9,221 nt of DNA from Lentimicrobiaceae bacterium (GCA_009776395.1 WRNX01000056.1:1-9221); one strand, 5' to 3'; counted from the stretch's first letter, positions 1 to 6,246 are shown. A program made the numbers and translations. Notes: generated by a model from the letters alone, not told the origin.

Positions 1-399
1 GGAAATAATATTTATCTCATTAAACATCAACCCGATGAATTTGGAAATTTGAATTTAGAACAATTACGGCAGATTTTCAATTTTATGGTAGAAAATATTC
101 AAAATAAAAAGATTATTTCTGCATTTACCTGCCAATTTGGAGGTATTATGGAAGCATTGTGCAAAATGAGTTTCGGTAATAATCTCGGTTTTAATATCCA
201 CACACAAGAAGATCTATTCTGTTATAATTATGGAAGTTTTATTGTTGAAACGGAACAGGAACTACATTTTAAGTATGCCATTTATCTTGGAAAAACAGAT
301 GATTGTTTTATCATCAATGAAGAAAAAATAAATAAAGAAGAATGTTTAAGAGTGTGGCAGAAAGATCATTTTTCGTATAAGTGTTGTCAAATTTTCTAA
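1..399 (+). CDS. purL: Phosphoribosylformylglycinamidine synthase (PurL-like), C-terminal fragment
   Basis: The frame is open from the first base, so the gene starts before the window; 132 residues and a TAA stop are visible. FGAM synthase converts FGAR to FGAM with ATP and glutamine-derived ammonia in cytoplasmic purine synthesis. The visible part fits the second AIRS-C-like domain. The segment FGGIMEALCKMSFGNNLGF (about residues 46-64) matches the GG-x-x-EALxKMxFGN signature of long Bacteroidota PurL. The DLFCYNYGSFIVE stretch (about 71-83) and a late LGKT match the YGS-x-VVE and LGxT blocks of the family. The protein ends soon after a Leu-x-x-x-Trp segment. From family knowledge, long Bacteroidota PurL proteins continue into a glutaminase domain; here the stop and then a tRNA follow, so that domain is absent or encoded elsewhere. 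The family call is firm; whether this is a naturally short PurL or a shortened gene is open. Confidence 0.82.
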   Translation, partial: GNNIYLIKHQPDEFGNLNLEQLRQIFNFMVENIQNKKIISAFTCQFGGIMEALCKMSFGNNLGFNIHTQEDLFCYNYGSFIVETEQELHFKYAIYLGKTDDCFIINEEKINKEECLRVWQKDHFSYKCCQIF

Positions 400-402
400 C
401 AA

Positions 403-432
403 AAAAAGACGAAAAAATCGCCTTTACTTTTT
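403..432. terminator. Possible weak bidirectional terminator
   Basis: An AAAAAG/CTTTTT outer stem encloses a small CGA/TCG stem with an A-rich loop. It lies between the PurL stop and the 3' end of the oppositely oriented tRNA-Cys. The A run on one side and T run on the other would give a U tract in either direction, which suits convergent transcripts. The GC content of the stem is very low, so the call is tentative. Confidence 0.3.
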
Positions 433-436
433 ATTG

Positions 437-507
437 AGGTCTCTTCCAGATTCGAACTGGAGTAAACGGTTTTGCAGACCGGCGCCTAGCCACTCGGCCA
501 AGAGACC
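437..507 (-). tRNA. tRNA-Cys (GCA)
   Basis: The reverse strand folds into a full 71-base cloverleaf. The acceptor stem is GGTCTCT/AGAGACC (7 pairs), the D stem GCC/GGC, the anticodon loop CTGCAAA with anticodon GCA at 475-473, the variable loop 4 bases, and the T arm TCCAG-TTCGAAT-CTGGA. The discriminator base is U73, as expected for cysteine tRNAs. The 3' CCA is not encoded. The outermost anticodon-stem pair is a C-U mismatch; the other pairs are good. Its 3' end faces the PurL stop, 37 bases away. Confidence 0.96.
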
Positions 508-517
508 AATAAGGCGG

Positions 518-525
518 CAAAAATA
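518..525 (-). promoter_or_regulatory. -7 box (TAnnTTTG) for tRNA-Cys
   Basis: The reverse strand reads TATTTTTG, an exact match to the Bacteroidota -7 consensus TAnnTTTG. It ends 10 bases before the tRNA 5' end, so transcription would start only a few bases ahead of the mature tRNA. No TTTG -33 element is seen at normal spacing. The box suggests that the tRNA need not depend on read-through from the upstream OstA-like gene. Confidence 0.5.
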
Positions 526-544
526 TATTTTTTTTTCACATTTT

Positions 545-2092
545 TCATTCCTCATTCTTCATTCCTTTTTCCCTCGGAACAGGATTTACAAAAATATCTT
601 CAATTTGCTTGGGACGATAGCTATCCAACCAACGAAAATCTTTTAGTATTCTATCGTTCATGGGAAGTTCTTTATCTGCCCAAAGTTTACCATCAGGGTA
701 ATCGTAAAACCTAAGTTCTTCTATTTCATTGTTTTCTAAAAACATTTTCATTTCGTTGGTTTCCATTCTGTTGATACCGATAAGTAAAGTATCATCATCC
801 ATCACATAATAAACAAGTTCTACATTAAGTATGGCATTTACCTGTTTCAATTCCCGGTCTCGAATAAATCCCGCTATATACTTTCCTTTTACTTGATTAA
901 ATTCTATTTCGTCAAACACATCGGAAATCACAAAAGCATCTTTAATTAATTCTAATTTTGAGGTTACCGAATCTATGTTTGAAAACCGAATGGTATCGCC
1001 AAACATTTGATTTTTTTCGTTCCACACCACGGGATTATAATACATATATCCAACCGAATCTTCCATACTGTAACTCATTGAATCGCAAGCGCCCTGCAAG
1101 GATTTGTTGAAAAATTTCACATGATAATATGCCAGCATCTGTTGTGGATTTTGAGCAGTATCGAAAAACATTTTCAGCGTATCGGCATGCAAATAGAGGG
1201 AATCTTTTTTTTCTTTATCAATCATAATTAACAAAGCGCTATCGGTAATCCACGATAATCCTCCTTTTTCTAAATATTCGCCATATTCGCCTTTCACAAT
1301 ATATCCGCGTGCTGTATCGGTAATGGTAATGTTATTTTTTGCAATTCCAAAAGATATGTTTTTATCATAAAAAACGGTATCCGCAATAAGTTCCTGATCT
1401 TTATTAATCATTTTTACGCTATCCATCAAATGCGAAATATCGTTTTTTGTATCATACCAACCCGACTTGGTAAATATATTATTATCATCCGAAATCAAAT
1501 GTGTGTAGCATAAAAAATATACAATTTCAGAGTTGGTATTGTATTTAAACGAGTCGCAGGTCATAGTATAAGTAGGATTTTTGAGCGTAACATTTTGTCT
1601 GAAATGCGCCATATTAGTATGGGTATTATATCTACCTATTCTACTTGTTAAAGTATCTTCTTGAGAGATCATTTTTCCGCCGGTAACATAATAACCTGTT
1701 CCTTCATTATTATTATAAATTAAACTGTCGGTATAAAGAACTGAGCTGTTATCTTTTAGAATAACATTTCTAGATATGGTAGATATTTTTGTATTTCCAT
1801 CATATCTTACTCTATTTCCATAAAGTGTAACGGTATCATTTACAAAGATACGTACCGGTTTTCCGAAGGCAATTATTCTGTTTTCATCCACATAGGAATA
1901 GGCACTGTCGGCGTATCCAATAGTATTGTCGTGAGTAAAAATCACATTTCCTATTAATCTCTCAACTCCCGGAAGATACTCTTCATCATGGTATAACATT
2001 TCAGCACTAAACTCAATTTTTTTCCCTTGTTGTTGAGCCAAAAGGGTAAAAAAATTACAAAAAACAATAAAAACAACAAAAAAACGCAACAT
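545..2092 (-). CDS. OstA/LptA-like exported protein (LPS transport family)
   Basis: The 515-residue protein begins with a signal peptide (MLRFFVVFIV..., likely cut after Ala19). The remainder is a long run of short beta strands in the OstA/LptA style: around residues 30-130 there are segments such as LIGNVIF, GYADSAYSY, LYGNRVRYDG and SRNVILKD, and similar units recur down the chain. LptA-type proteins form a beta-jellyroll bridge that carries lipopolysaccharide across the periplasm. This protein is far longer than enterobacterial LptA, as is usual for Bacteroidota OstA-like proteins. Asp-(Ser/Thr)-hydrophobic triplets recur 16 times. The start codon overlaps the stop of the upstream lipoprotein gene by one base (TAATG), implying coupled translation. 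Family assignment is good; direct participation in LPS export is inferred. Confidence 0.83.
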   Translation of the reverse strand: MLRFFVVFIVFCNFFTLLAQQQGKKIEFSAEMLYHDEEYLPGVERLIGNVIFTHDNTIGYADSAYSYVDENRIIAFGKPVRIFVNDTVTLYGNRVRYDGNTKISTISRNVILKDNSSVLYTDSLIYNNNEGTGYYVTGGKMISQEDTLTSRIGRYNTHTNMAHFRQNVTLKNPTYTMTCDSFKYNTNSEIVYFLCYTHLISDDNNIFTKSGWYDTKNDISHLMDSVKMINKDQELIADTVFYDKNISFGIAKNNITITDTARGYIVKGEYGEYLEKGGLSWITDSALLIMIDKEKKDSLYLHADTLKMFFDTAQNPQQMLAYYHVKFFNKSLQGACDSMSYSMEDSVGYMYYNPVVWNEKNQMFGDTIRFSNIDSVTSKLELIKDAFVISDVFDEIEFNQVKGKYIAGFIRDRELKQVNAILNVELVYYVMDDDTLLIGINRMETNEMKMFLENNEIEELRFYDYPDGKLWADKELPMNDRILKDFRWLDSYRPKQIEDIFVNPVPREKGMKNEE

Positions 2093-2760
2093 TATAAATC
2101 TATGATAGAAACGCCATTTATTTCAATAATTCTATCTTCTTTATAGAGGATTGTTTTTTCAATTTCTCCTGAGGGAAGATAAAGCGTTTCCAATCCATCT
2201 TTTTGGTTGTTAACATAATTGGTTTCACATTGTAAACGTCCCATTTCGTCGTAAGTAATTCTTTTACCTGTTCCATTCACAAATGATCCTTCTCCGTTAA
2301 GAAATCCTCTTTCGTCATAATTTTCCCATTGTCCATCAAAAAGATCGTTTATAAATGCTCCTTTTTCTTTAACCTCTCCATTAGCATACCACGAAGTAAT
2401 TGGTCCATTTTTCAACCCTTTTGTATAATTAATTTTCATAGAGGTGTTTCCATTTGAATAATAATGAGTCGAGGTTCCCTCTAACAGATCATTTTTATAA
2501 TATTCAATTAATTCTAAATTATTATTAAAATAGCGTTTTATTAGATTACCGTTTTTCTTTCCTCTTTTCATTTCCATTTCCATAATTTTTGTAGGATACC
2601 AGTGGTGATAATAAGTAGTTGTACCTGTTTCTTTTCCAAATCGGTAGTGAGTTTCTGATTTTAATCTTCCGTTATCAAAATACTCACGTTTGACTTGGGT
2701 GCATCCTGTAAGCAATAATAATGCAAGAAACAAAGTGATAAAAAGGCTGGAATTATTCAT
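2092..2760 (-). CDS. MORN-repeat lipoprotein (YwqK-like)
   Basis: The 222-residue protein has a lipoprotein signal peptide ending in the lipobox LLTGC, with Cys20 as the lipidated residue. It should therefore be anchored in the envelope. From about residue 24 to 210 it is made of roughly eight units of 22-24 residues, with the pattern Y-x-x-G-x-hydrophobic, a charged turn and a (K/D)G(x) ending, as in YYSNGNTSMKINYTKGLKNG and WYANGEVKEKGAFINDLFDG. This is the MORN variant repeat found in proteins often labelled YwqK-family antitoxin in Bacteroidota, a label that says little about role. No enzyme motif is visible. It is the first gene of a two-gene minus-strand operon and overlaps the OstA-like start by one base, which points to an envelope job. 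Its specific function is unknown. Confidence 0.85.
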   Translation of the reverse strand: MNNSSLFITLFLALLLLTGCTQVKREYFDNGRLKSETHYRFGKETGTTTYYHHWYPTKIMEMEMKRGKKNGNLIKRYFNNNLELIEYYKNDLLEGTSTHYYSNGNTSMKINYTKGLKNGPITSWYANGEVKEKGAFINDLFDGQWENYDERGFLNGEGSFVNGTGKRITYDEMGRLQCETNYVNNQKDGLETLYLPSGEIEKTILYKEDRIIEINGVSIIDL

Positions 2761-2790
2761 ATAATTGGTATTAAGAATTTTTTAAAAGTG

Positions 2791-2798
2791 CAAAAATA
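2791..2798 (-). promoter_or_regulatory. -7 box (TAnnTTTG) for the lipoprotein-OstA operon
   Basis: The reverse strand reads TATTTTTG, matching the Bacteroidota -7 consensus. It lies 30 bases before the ATG at 2760, which would give a leader of about 25 bases. No TTTG -33 element was found at the expected distance. The surrounding DNA is very AT-rich, so a chance match is possible. Confidence 0.45.
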
Positions 2799-2966
2799 GA
2801 TAAAATAGAACTGCTCACTATTTTTAGATTTTTTTTATTGTTAATAAAGTAATTCTTCTGCTAATTATTTATTGCAAAATAATAACATCTTGGTATCTAT
2901 TTCTCTTTTGATTGTATGTGCCATTGTGGGGTAATGATATCAGTGTTTTATTTTAGAAAGATTGGG

Positions 2967-3011
2967 AAACTGCTGGCAGTTTGATAATATATTTTGATAA
3001 ATATTTGATAA
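2967..3011. repeat. Small palindrome followed by three TTTGATAA copies
   Basis: AAACTGC and GCAGTTT (2967-2973 and 2976-2982) form a perfect inverted repeat separated by two bases. It runs directly into three copies of TTTGATAA at 2980-2987, 2993-3000 and 3004-3011, spaced 13 and 11 bases start to start, about one helical turn. This is the most structured part of the 274-base non-coding gap between the lipoprotein gene and tRNA-Arg. I see no coding potential in that gap. A role as a binding site or a tRNA terminator is possible but not shown. Confidence 0.4.
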
Positions 3012-3237
3012 TAAATAAAATATATCTTCATTTGTAGCCCTGCCGAGAATCGAACTCGAATTTAAAGTTTAGGAAACTTTCGTTCTATCCATTGAACTAC
3101 AGAGCCATAATTAATAAACGTTATAAAAAAACGAATATTTTCTAATTCTCATCCTTAATTCATATCATTGTATTATTTCCAAAGCTTTACTAATATTTCC
3201 TAGTTCATAGTGATATACCAATAATAAATAAAATATA
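3008..3237. repeat. 17-base direct repeat pair flanking tRNA-Arg
   Basis: ATAATAAATAAAATATA occurs at 3008-3024 and again at 3221-3237, on either side of the tRNA-Arg gene. The copies are exact. The sequence is only A and T, so it may be chance in this composition. The rest of 3107-3327 shows no gene, only AT-rich sequence and the promoter box of the next gene. Confidence 0.35.
3035..3106 (-). tRNA. tRNA-Arg (CCT)
   Basis: The reverse strand folds into a complete 72-base cloverleaf. The acceptor stem is GGCTCTG/CAGGGCT, with two G-U pairs including the terminal one. The D stem is GTTC/GAAC, the anticodon arm AAAGT-TTCCTAA-ACTTT with anticodon CCT at 3073-3071, and the T arm TCGAG-TTCGATT-CTCGG. 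The discriminator is A and CCA is not encoded. It reads arginine AGG codons. It points away from the CAP-like gene that begins at 3328. Confidence 0.95.
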
Positions 3238-3290
3238 AAATGCAAATGTCGTTGTAAAAAAATTTTTATTCTATTTGAAAAATAAAAATC

Positions 3291-3298
3291 TACTTTTG
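3291..3298 (+). promoter_or_regulatory. -7 box (TAnnTTTG) for the CAP-like/rubredoxin/barrel operon
   Basis: TACTTTTG matches the Bacteroidota -7 consensus exactly. It ends 29 bases before the ATG at 3328, giving a predicted leader of about 25 bases, nearly the same geometry as the minus-strand operon. A TTTG lies at 3274-3277, but at 13 bases it is closer than the usual -33 spacing. Confidence 0.5.
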
Positions 3299-3327
3299 CA
3301 GTTCAAATTATATACTATATAAACGCT

Positions 3328-4710
3328 ATGTTAAAGAGAAAGGTTTCCCTGTTTTTTTTAATCATTCTGTTGTTTTCTAACTATTTATGTTTTTCACAAT
3401 CTAATGTTTCTTATCTTGATTGGATAACAGAAAACAGCGAAAATTACAAAAATTTTCAAAAAAACTTCAATCCAATCAAATATGACCCCACTATTGTAAA
3501 GAATTGTTTCATTCAAATGGTCAATGATATTAGAGGAAAATTATTCGGCTGTACGCCTTTTGTAAATCTTCAAGATTTAGATTCAGTGGCGTTTATGCAA
3601 GCAGAATTTCAGGTTACAAAAGATAAACTTACCGCTATTAATGAAGCGCCCTTTCAATATACCGCCCAACGACTCAAAAAATACGGTTTTACAATGCAAG
3701 GCAATGAAGTGGTGGCAAAAGCAAAAGCGCACCAGGGTGATAATGATTATTCTTACTACGATTTGTGTGTAGAATTAATAAAACCTCTGTTGAAAACGGC
3801 TTCGGCAATTCCTAACTTTTTGTCTCCGCAATATACGATCTACGGGTTCGCCTGCGGAACGAACAGAAGTATGAACTCATTATATATTTCGTTGGTATTG
3901 GGAAACGATTTAACCATTCAGGTGTTTAATTCTGTGGCTTCCAAACAAAAAGATTTGCCCATGTCAAGAGGTTTCGCCGGACTTAAACATTACGACGAAG
4001 TTATATGTAAAAAATGTGCTGACGATTATACTTTAGAGCAGATTTATGATATGATTTATTGTGATGAAAACGGCGATGTTTTTTTACAATCGGATGATGC
4101 CAAATGGGTGAAAAAAATGCTGACCAAAGCGGGCAATGCCATAGTGTTGGACTTTATTCAAAAAGAACAGTACAACTGCCGCGTGCCGCAAGTTGACCAC
4201 AACAAACCTTTCAGAGGAATGGTTTCAAAACCTCTGGCTATGGATAAGATATTGGCTGCCAACGACTCTTCTGCAAAATCGAATCTTTTTCACGCAAAAA
4301 TCGGATCTATCCCACCACAAATTGAATTAGATAAAGAAATTGACATCAATATTTTACTCCTCAGTGGAAAAAAAGTAGTTTGCAGAACATTGATAAAGAA
4401 AAACGTAAACAATCTTCAACCCTCTGATGCGGTTGCAGATTCTTTAATTCAAGCGCAAAACTATGAATCCGCACTTTATCAAATATCACCCCTGTTATCA
4501 GATTCTACCCTTAGTGAACCGATACTTTTTTCAATCGTACAGTTAGCGGCGCACAAAGAAAAAACTTATCTGAGTTCTATTTTTACTCAAGCGGTGCAAA
4601 AAGCAGCGCTTCAAAATCCTCAAAGATTGTGCATGCTTTTAGATATGTTTTCGATTTCTGTTTTCGATAACAAAGAGGTGAAAAAAATATATTGTAACAC
4701 TTGTAATTAA
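3328..4710 (+). CDS. Exported protein with degenerate CAP-like domain and CxxC motifs
   Basis: The 460-residue protein starts with a clear signal peptide (residues 1-23, ending near CFSQ), so it is exported. Residues about 58-192 have the layout of a CAP (SCP/PR1) domain: NDIRGKLFGCTPF, an Asp-x-Asp-x-x-Ala helix, a QRLKKYGF segment, NEVV at 126-129 in the place of the usual GEN motif, and LSPQYTIYGFACG followed by a SLVLG strand. The histidines normally found in CAP cavities are not evident, so any CAP fold may be non-catalytic. The second half (about 230-460) is not a family I can name. It contains CKKC at 227-230 and ends in CNTCN, with CxxC at 456-459, which could bind metal or form disulfides. 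It is the first gene of a likely operon and sits 6 bases before the rubredoxin fusion. Function unknown; the CAP assignment is moderate. Confidence 0.6.
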   Translation: MLKRKVSLFFLIILLFSNYLCFSQSNVSYLDWITENSENYKNFQKNFNPIKYDPTIVKNCFIQMVNDIRGKLFGCTPFVNLQDLDSVAFMQAEFQVTKDKLTAINEAPFQYTAQRLKKYGFTMQGNEVVAKAKAHQGDNDYSYYDLCVELIKPLLKTASAIPNFLSPQYTIYGFACGTNRSMNSLYISLVLGNDLTIQVFNSVASKQKDLPMSRGFAGLKHYDEVICKKCADDYTLEQIYDMIYCDENGDVFLQSDDAKWVKKMLTKAGNAIVLDFIQKEQYNCRVPQVDHNKPFRGMVSKPLAMDKILAANDSSAKSNLFHAKIGSIPPQIELDKEIDINILLLSGKKVVCRTLIKKNVNNLQPSDAVADSLIQAQNYESALYQISPLLSDSTLSEPILFSIVQLAAHKEKTYLSSIFTQAVQKAALQNPQRLCMLLDMFSISVFDNKEVKKIYCNTCN

Positions 4711-4716
4711 AAAAAT

Positions 4717-5424
4717 ATGGATATATCAGCATTATTTAAAATTACTTACGGACTTTACATTGTTTGTTCCAAAGCGGATGAGCAACAAAGCGGATTTATT
4801 GGAAATGCGGTGATGCAAATTTCCGCACAACCTAATCAAATTATGGTGGCGTCAAGTAAAAACAACTATACTTCCGAACTCATTAAAACCTCAAAAAAAC
4901 TTACGGTTTCGGTTTTAAGCATGGATGCACCTATGGAACTCATCGGTCGTTTTGGCTATCGTTCAGGGCGCGATACAGATAAATTTTCAGATTGCCAAGT
5001 TTTTTATACTGATGATAATCAGCCTGTTGTTCTCAATCATGCGATTGCATGGTTTTCATGTGAAGTAGCAGAAACGAGAGATGCCGGCACCCACTATCTA
5101 TTTGCTTGCAATGTGATTGATGCGGTGATTACCGATAGAGAAACGCCGCCCATGACTTACACCTATTTTCATGAAGTATTGAAAGGAAAATCACCCAAAA
5201 ATGCACCTACTTATCAAATTAAAAATAATATTAACCCATTACCAAAAAAGGAGGAAATTATGAACCAAGACATTTATGTATGCGATGTATGCGGGTATGA
5301 ATATGACCCCGCACAAGGCGATCCCGATAACGGCATTGCCCCAGGAACACCATTTGAAGCGCTTCCAGACGATTGGGAATGCCCGTTGTGTGGCGTGGAT
5401 AAAACAAATTTTTCTAAAGTGTAA
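4717..5424 (+). CDS. Flavin reductase-rubredoxin fusion (high-molecular-weight rubredoxin type)
   Basis: The 235-residue protein has two domains. Residues 1 to about 165 match the FMN-binding flavin reductase family: FKITYGLYIVCSK at the N-terminus, IGRFGYRSGRDTDKF at 76-90, AGTHYLFACNVIDA at 123-136 and MTYTYFHEVLKGKSPKNAPTY at about 146-166. Residues about 185-235 are a complete rubredoxin with iron ligands C189, C192, C222 and C225 in the CDVCGY and CPLCGV knuckles. This is the architecture of Moorella Hrb, an NAD(P)H-dependent electron donor to flavodiiron proteins that remove oxygen or nitric oxide. It should be cytoplasmic, since no signal peptide is present, yet both neighbours are exported. 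The stop is followed by CA and then the next ATG, implying co-translation. Its partner here is unknown; no flavodiiron or rubrerythrin gene is in the window. Confidence 0.9.
   Translation: MDISALFKITYGLYIVCSKADEQQSGFIGNAVMQISAQPNQIMVASSKNNYTSELIKTSKKLTVSVLSMDAPMELIGRFGYRSGRDTDKFSDCQVFYTDDNQPVVLNHAIAWFSCEVAETRDAGTHYLFACNVIDAVITDRETPPMTYTYFHEVLKGKSPKNAPTYQIKNNINPLPKKEEIMNQDIYVCDVCGYEYDPAQGDPDNGIAPGTPFEALPDDWECPLCGVDKTNFSKV
5248..5262 (+). promoter_or_regulatory. Internal Shine-Dalgarno and ATG before the rubredoxin domain
   Basis: Inside the fusion gene, AAGGAGG (5248-5254) lies 5 bases before an in-frame ATG at 5260-5262 (Met182). Starting there would yield a complete 54-residue rubredoxin with all four cysteine ligands. 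The same bases encode Lys-Lys-Glu-Glu in the linker. The match to the anti-Shine-Dalgarno sequence is perfect, and none of the main starts in this window has one. Use as a real start is inferred. Confidence 0.45.
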
Positions 5425-5426
5425 CA

Positions 5427-6113
5427 ATGAAAAAGGGAATACTGATTTTTCTTTCCGTACTTCTCTTTATTTCCATTAGCGCACAAGAAAACAAAAATCA
5501 TTCAACTCGCCCCGAAGGTTTAAAAGAAGGACAAAGCAACTTTCGGGGCGGTGTGAGAATTGGTTTTACCGGATCGCAAATTACCAAAGATGGGTTTGCA
5601 TTTGAGGGGTTTAACAAATTTGGCGCTTTTGTGGGCGCTTTTGTCAATTTTCCGGTTACAAAAAGTGGAAAATGGCTCATTCAACCCGAATTAAACTTCA
5701 TTATGAAAGGTTGTAAACATACCTTGAAATTTGATGAAAACGGTAATATTACCGGACCTAATATGGAAGATTATAAGTTACAATTGATGTATGGTGAGAT
5801 TCCGGTATTAGTAAAATGGAGGTTTTTTAGAGGGTTTCAATTAGAATTGGGTCCTGCTTTTGGCATATTAATAAAAAACATAGATGTTGAAAAGGTGAAT
5901 GGCGATCCCAATTATGGTGCGCCGCCTTTTGCACGTTTTAGCTTATCGGGAATTATTGGAATAGAGTATCTTTTTTTTAACCATTTGGGAGTAAATCTTC
6001 GTTTTGAGGGTTCTTTACTGCCGGTGCGCAAAACAGGCGCGTCTCAATGGATGTATCTATTAGGCGGACAATACAACCAAAGTTTTTGTTTTAGCGTTTA
6101 TTATCAGTTTTAA
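5427..6113 (+). CDS. PorT-like outer-membrane beta-barrel protein
   Basis: The 228-residue protein has a signal peptide ending near SISAQ (residues 1-19). From about residue 38 it shows alternating amphipathic strands typical of the OMP_b-brl_2 (PorT/porin-family) barrels: FRGGVRIGFTGS, FGAFVGAFVNFP, WLIQPELNFIMKG, EIPVLVKWRF, FQLELGPAFGILI, FSLSGIIGIEYLF and LGVNLRFEGSLLPV. It ends in FSVYYQF, with the terminal Phe that often marks outer-membrane insertion. The size fits an eight-strand barrel. True PorT is a type IX secretion accessory protein, but this family label is broad and I cannot claim that role. It is the last gene of the likely operon, starting 2 bases after the rubredoxin-fusion stop. 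Confidence 0.85.
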   Translation: MKKGILIFLSVLLFISISAQENKNHSTRPEGLKEGQSNFRGGVRIGFTGSQITKDGFAFEGFNKFGAFVGAFVNFPVTKSGKWLIQPELNFIMKGCKHTLKFDENGNITGPNMEDYKLQLMYGEIPVLVKWRFFRGFQLELGPAFGILIKNIDVEKVNGDPNYGAPPFARFSLSGIIGIEYLFFNHLGVNLRFEGSLLPVRKTGASQWMYLLGGQYNQSFCFSVYYQF

Positions 6114-6139
6114 AAAGATCAGATTTGAAAATAATTTAA

Positions 6140-6201
6140 TTTTTTTGCTATTATTTTATTTGTTCCAAGCACAAGAAAAAAAATAATAGCACTCAAAAAA
6201 A
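6140..6201. repeat. Long AT-rich hairpin, possible transcript-end structure
   Basis: TGCTATTATTTT (6146-6157) pairs perfectly with AAAATAATAGCA (6180-6191). Six further T-A pairs lie outside it beyond a CTC bulge, and an inner TTGT/ACAA stem (6160-6163, 6171-6174) closes a 7-base loop. It starts 26 bases after the barrel stop. There is no T tract following it on the plus strand, so it is not a standard intrinsic terminator; 3' end protection or processing is possible. Confidence 0.5.
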
Positions 6202-6246
6202 CTTAACCATTTTTTTCAAAATTAACTCCTGTTTAATACATTTTTA

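Noticed and set aside
437..507. tRNA-Cys as the attachment site of an integrated element
   Set aside because: No integrase, no repeated tRNA 3' fragment and no phage or conjugation genes were seen in the window.
434..646. A 70-codon plus-strand open frame over the tRNA-Cys region
   Set aside because: It runs antisense through the tRNA and the end of the OstA-like gene, and its translation has no signal or recognisable motif.
2092..2760. A toxin-antitoxin system based on the YwqK-type antitoxin label
   Set aside because: The protein is a lipoprotein with MORN repeats, no toxin gene is adjacent, and its partner is an OstA-like envelope protein. The label is not evidence of function.
5239..5501. 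Minus-strand and alternative-frame open frames across the rubredoxin domain and barrel start
   Set aside because: They overlap two strongly supported genes, and their sequences look like out-of-frame readings of the rubredoxin motifs.
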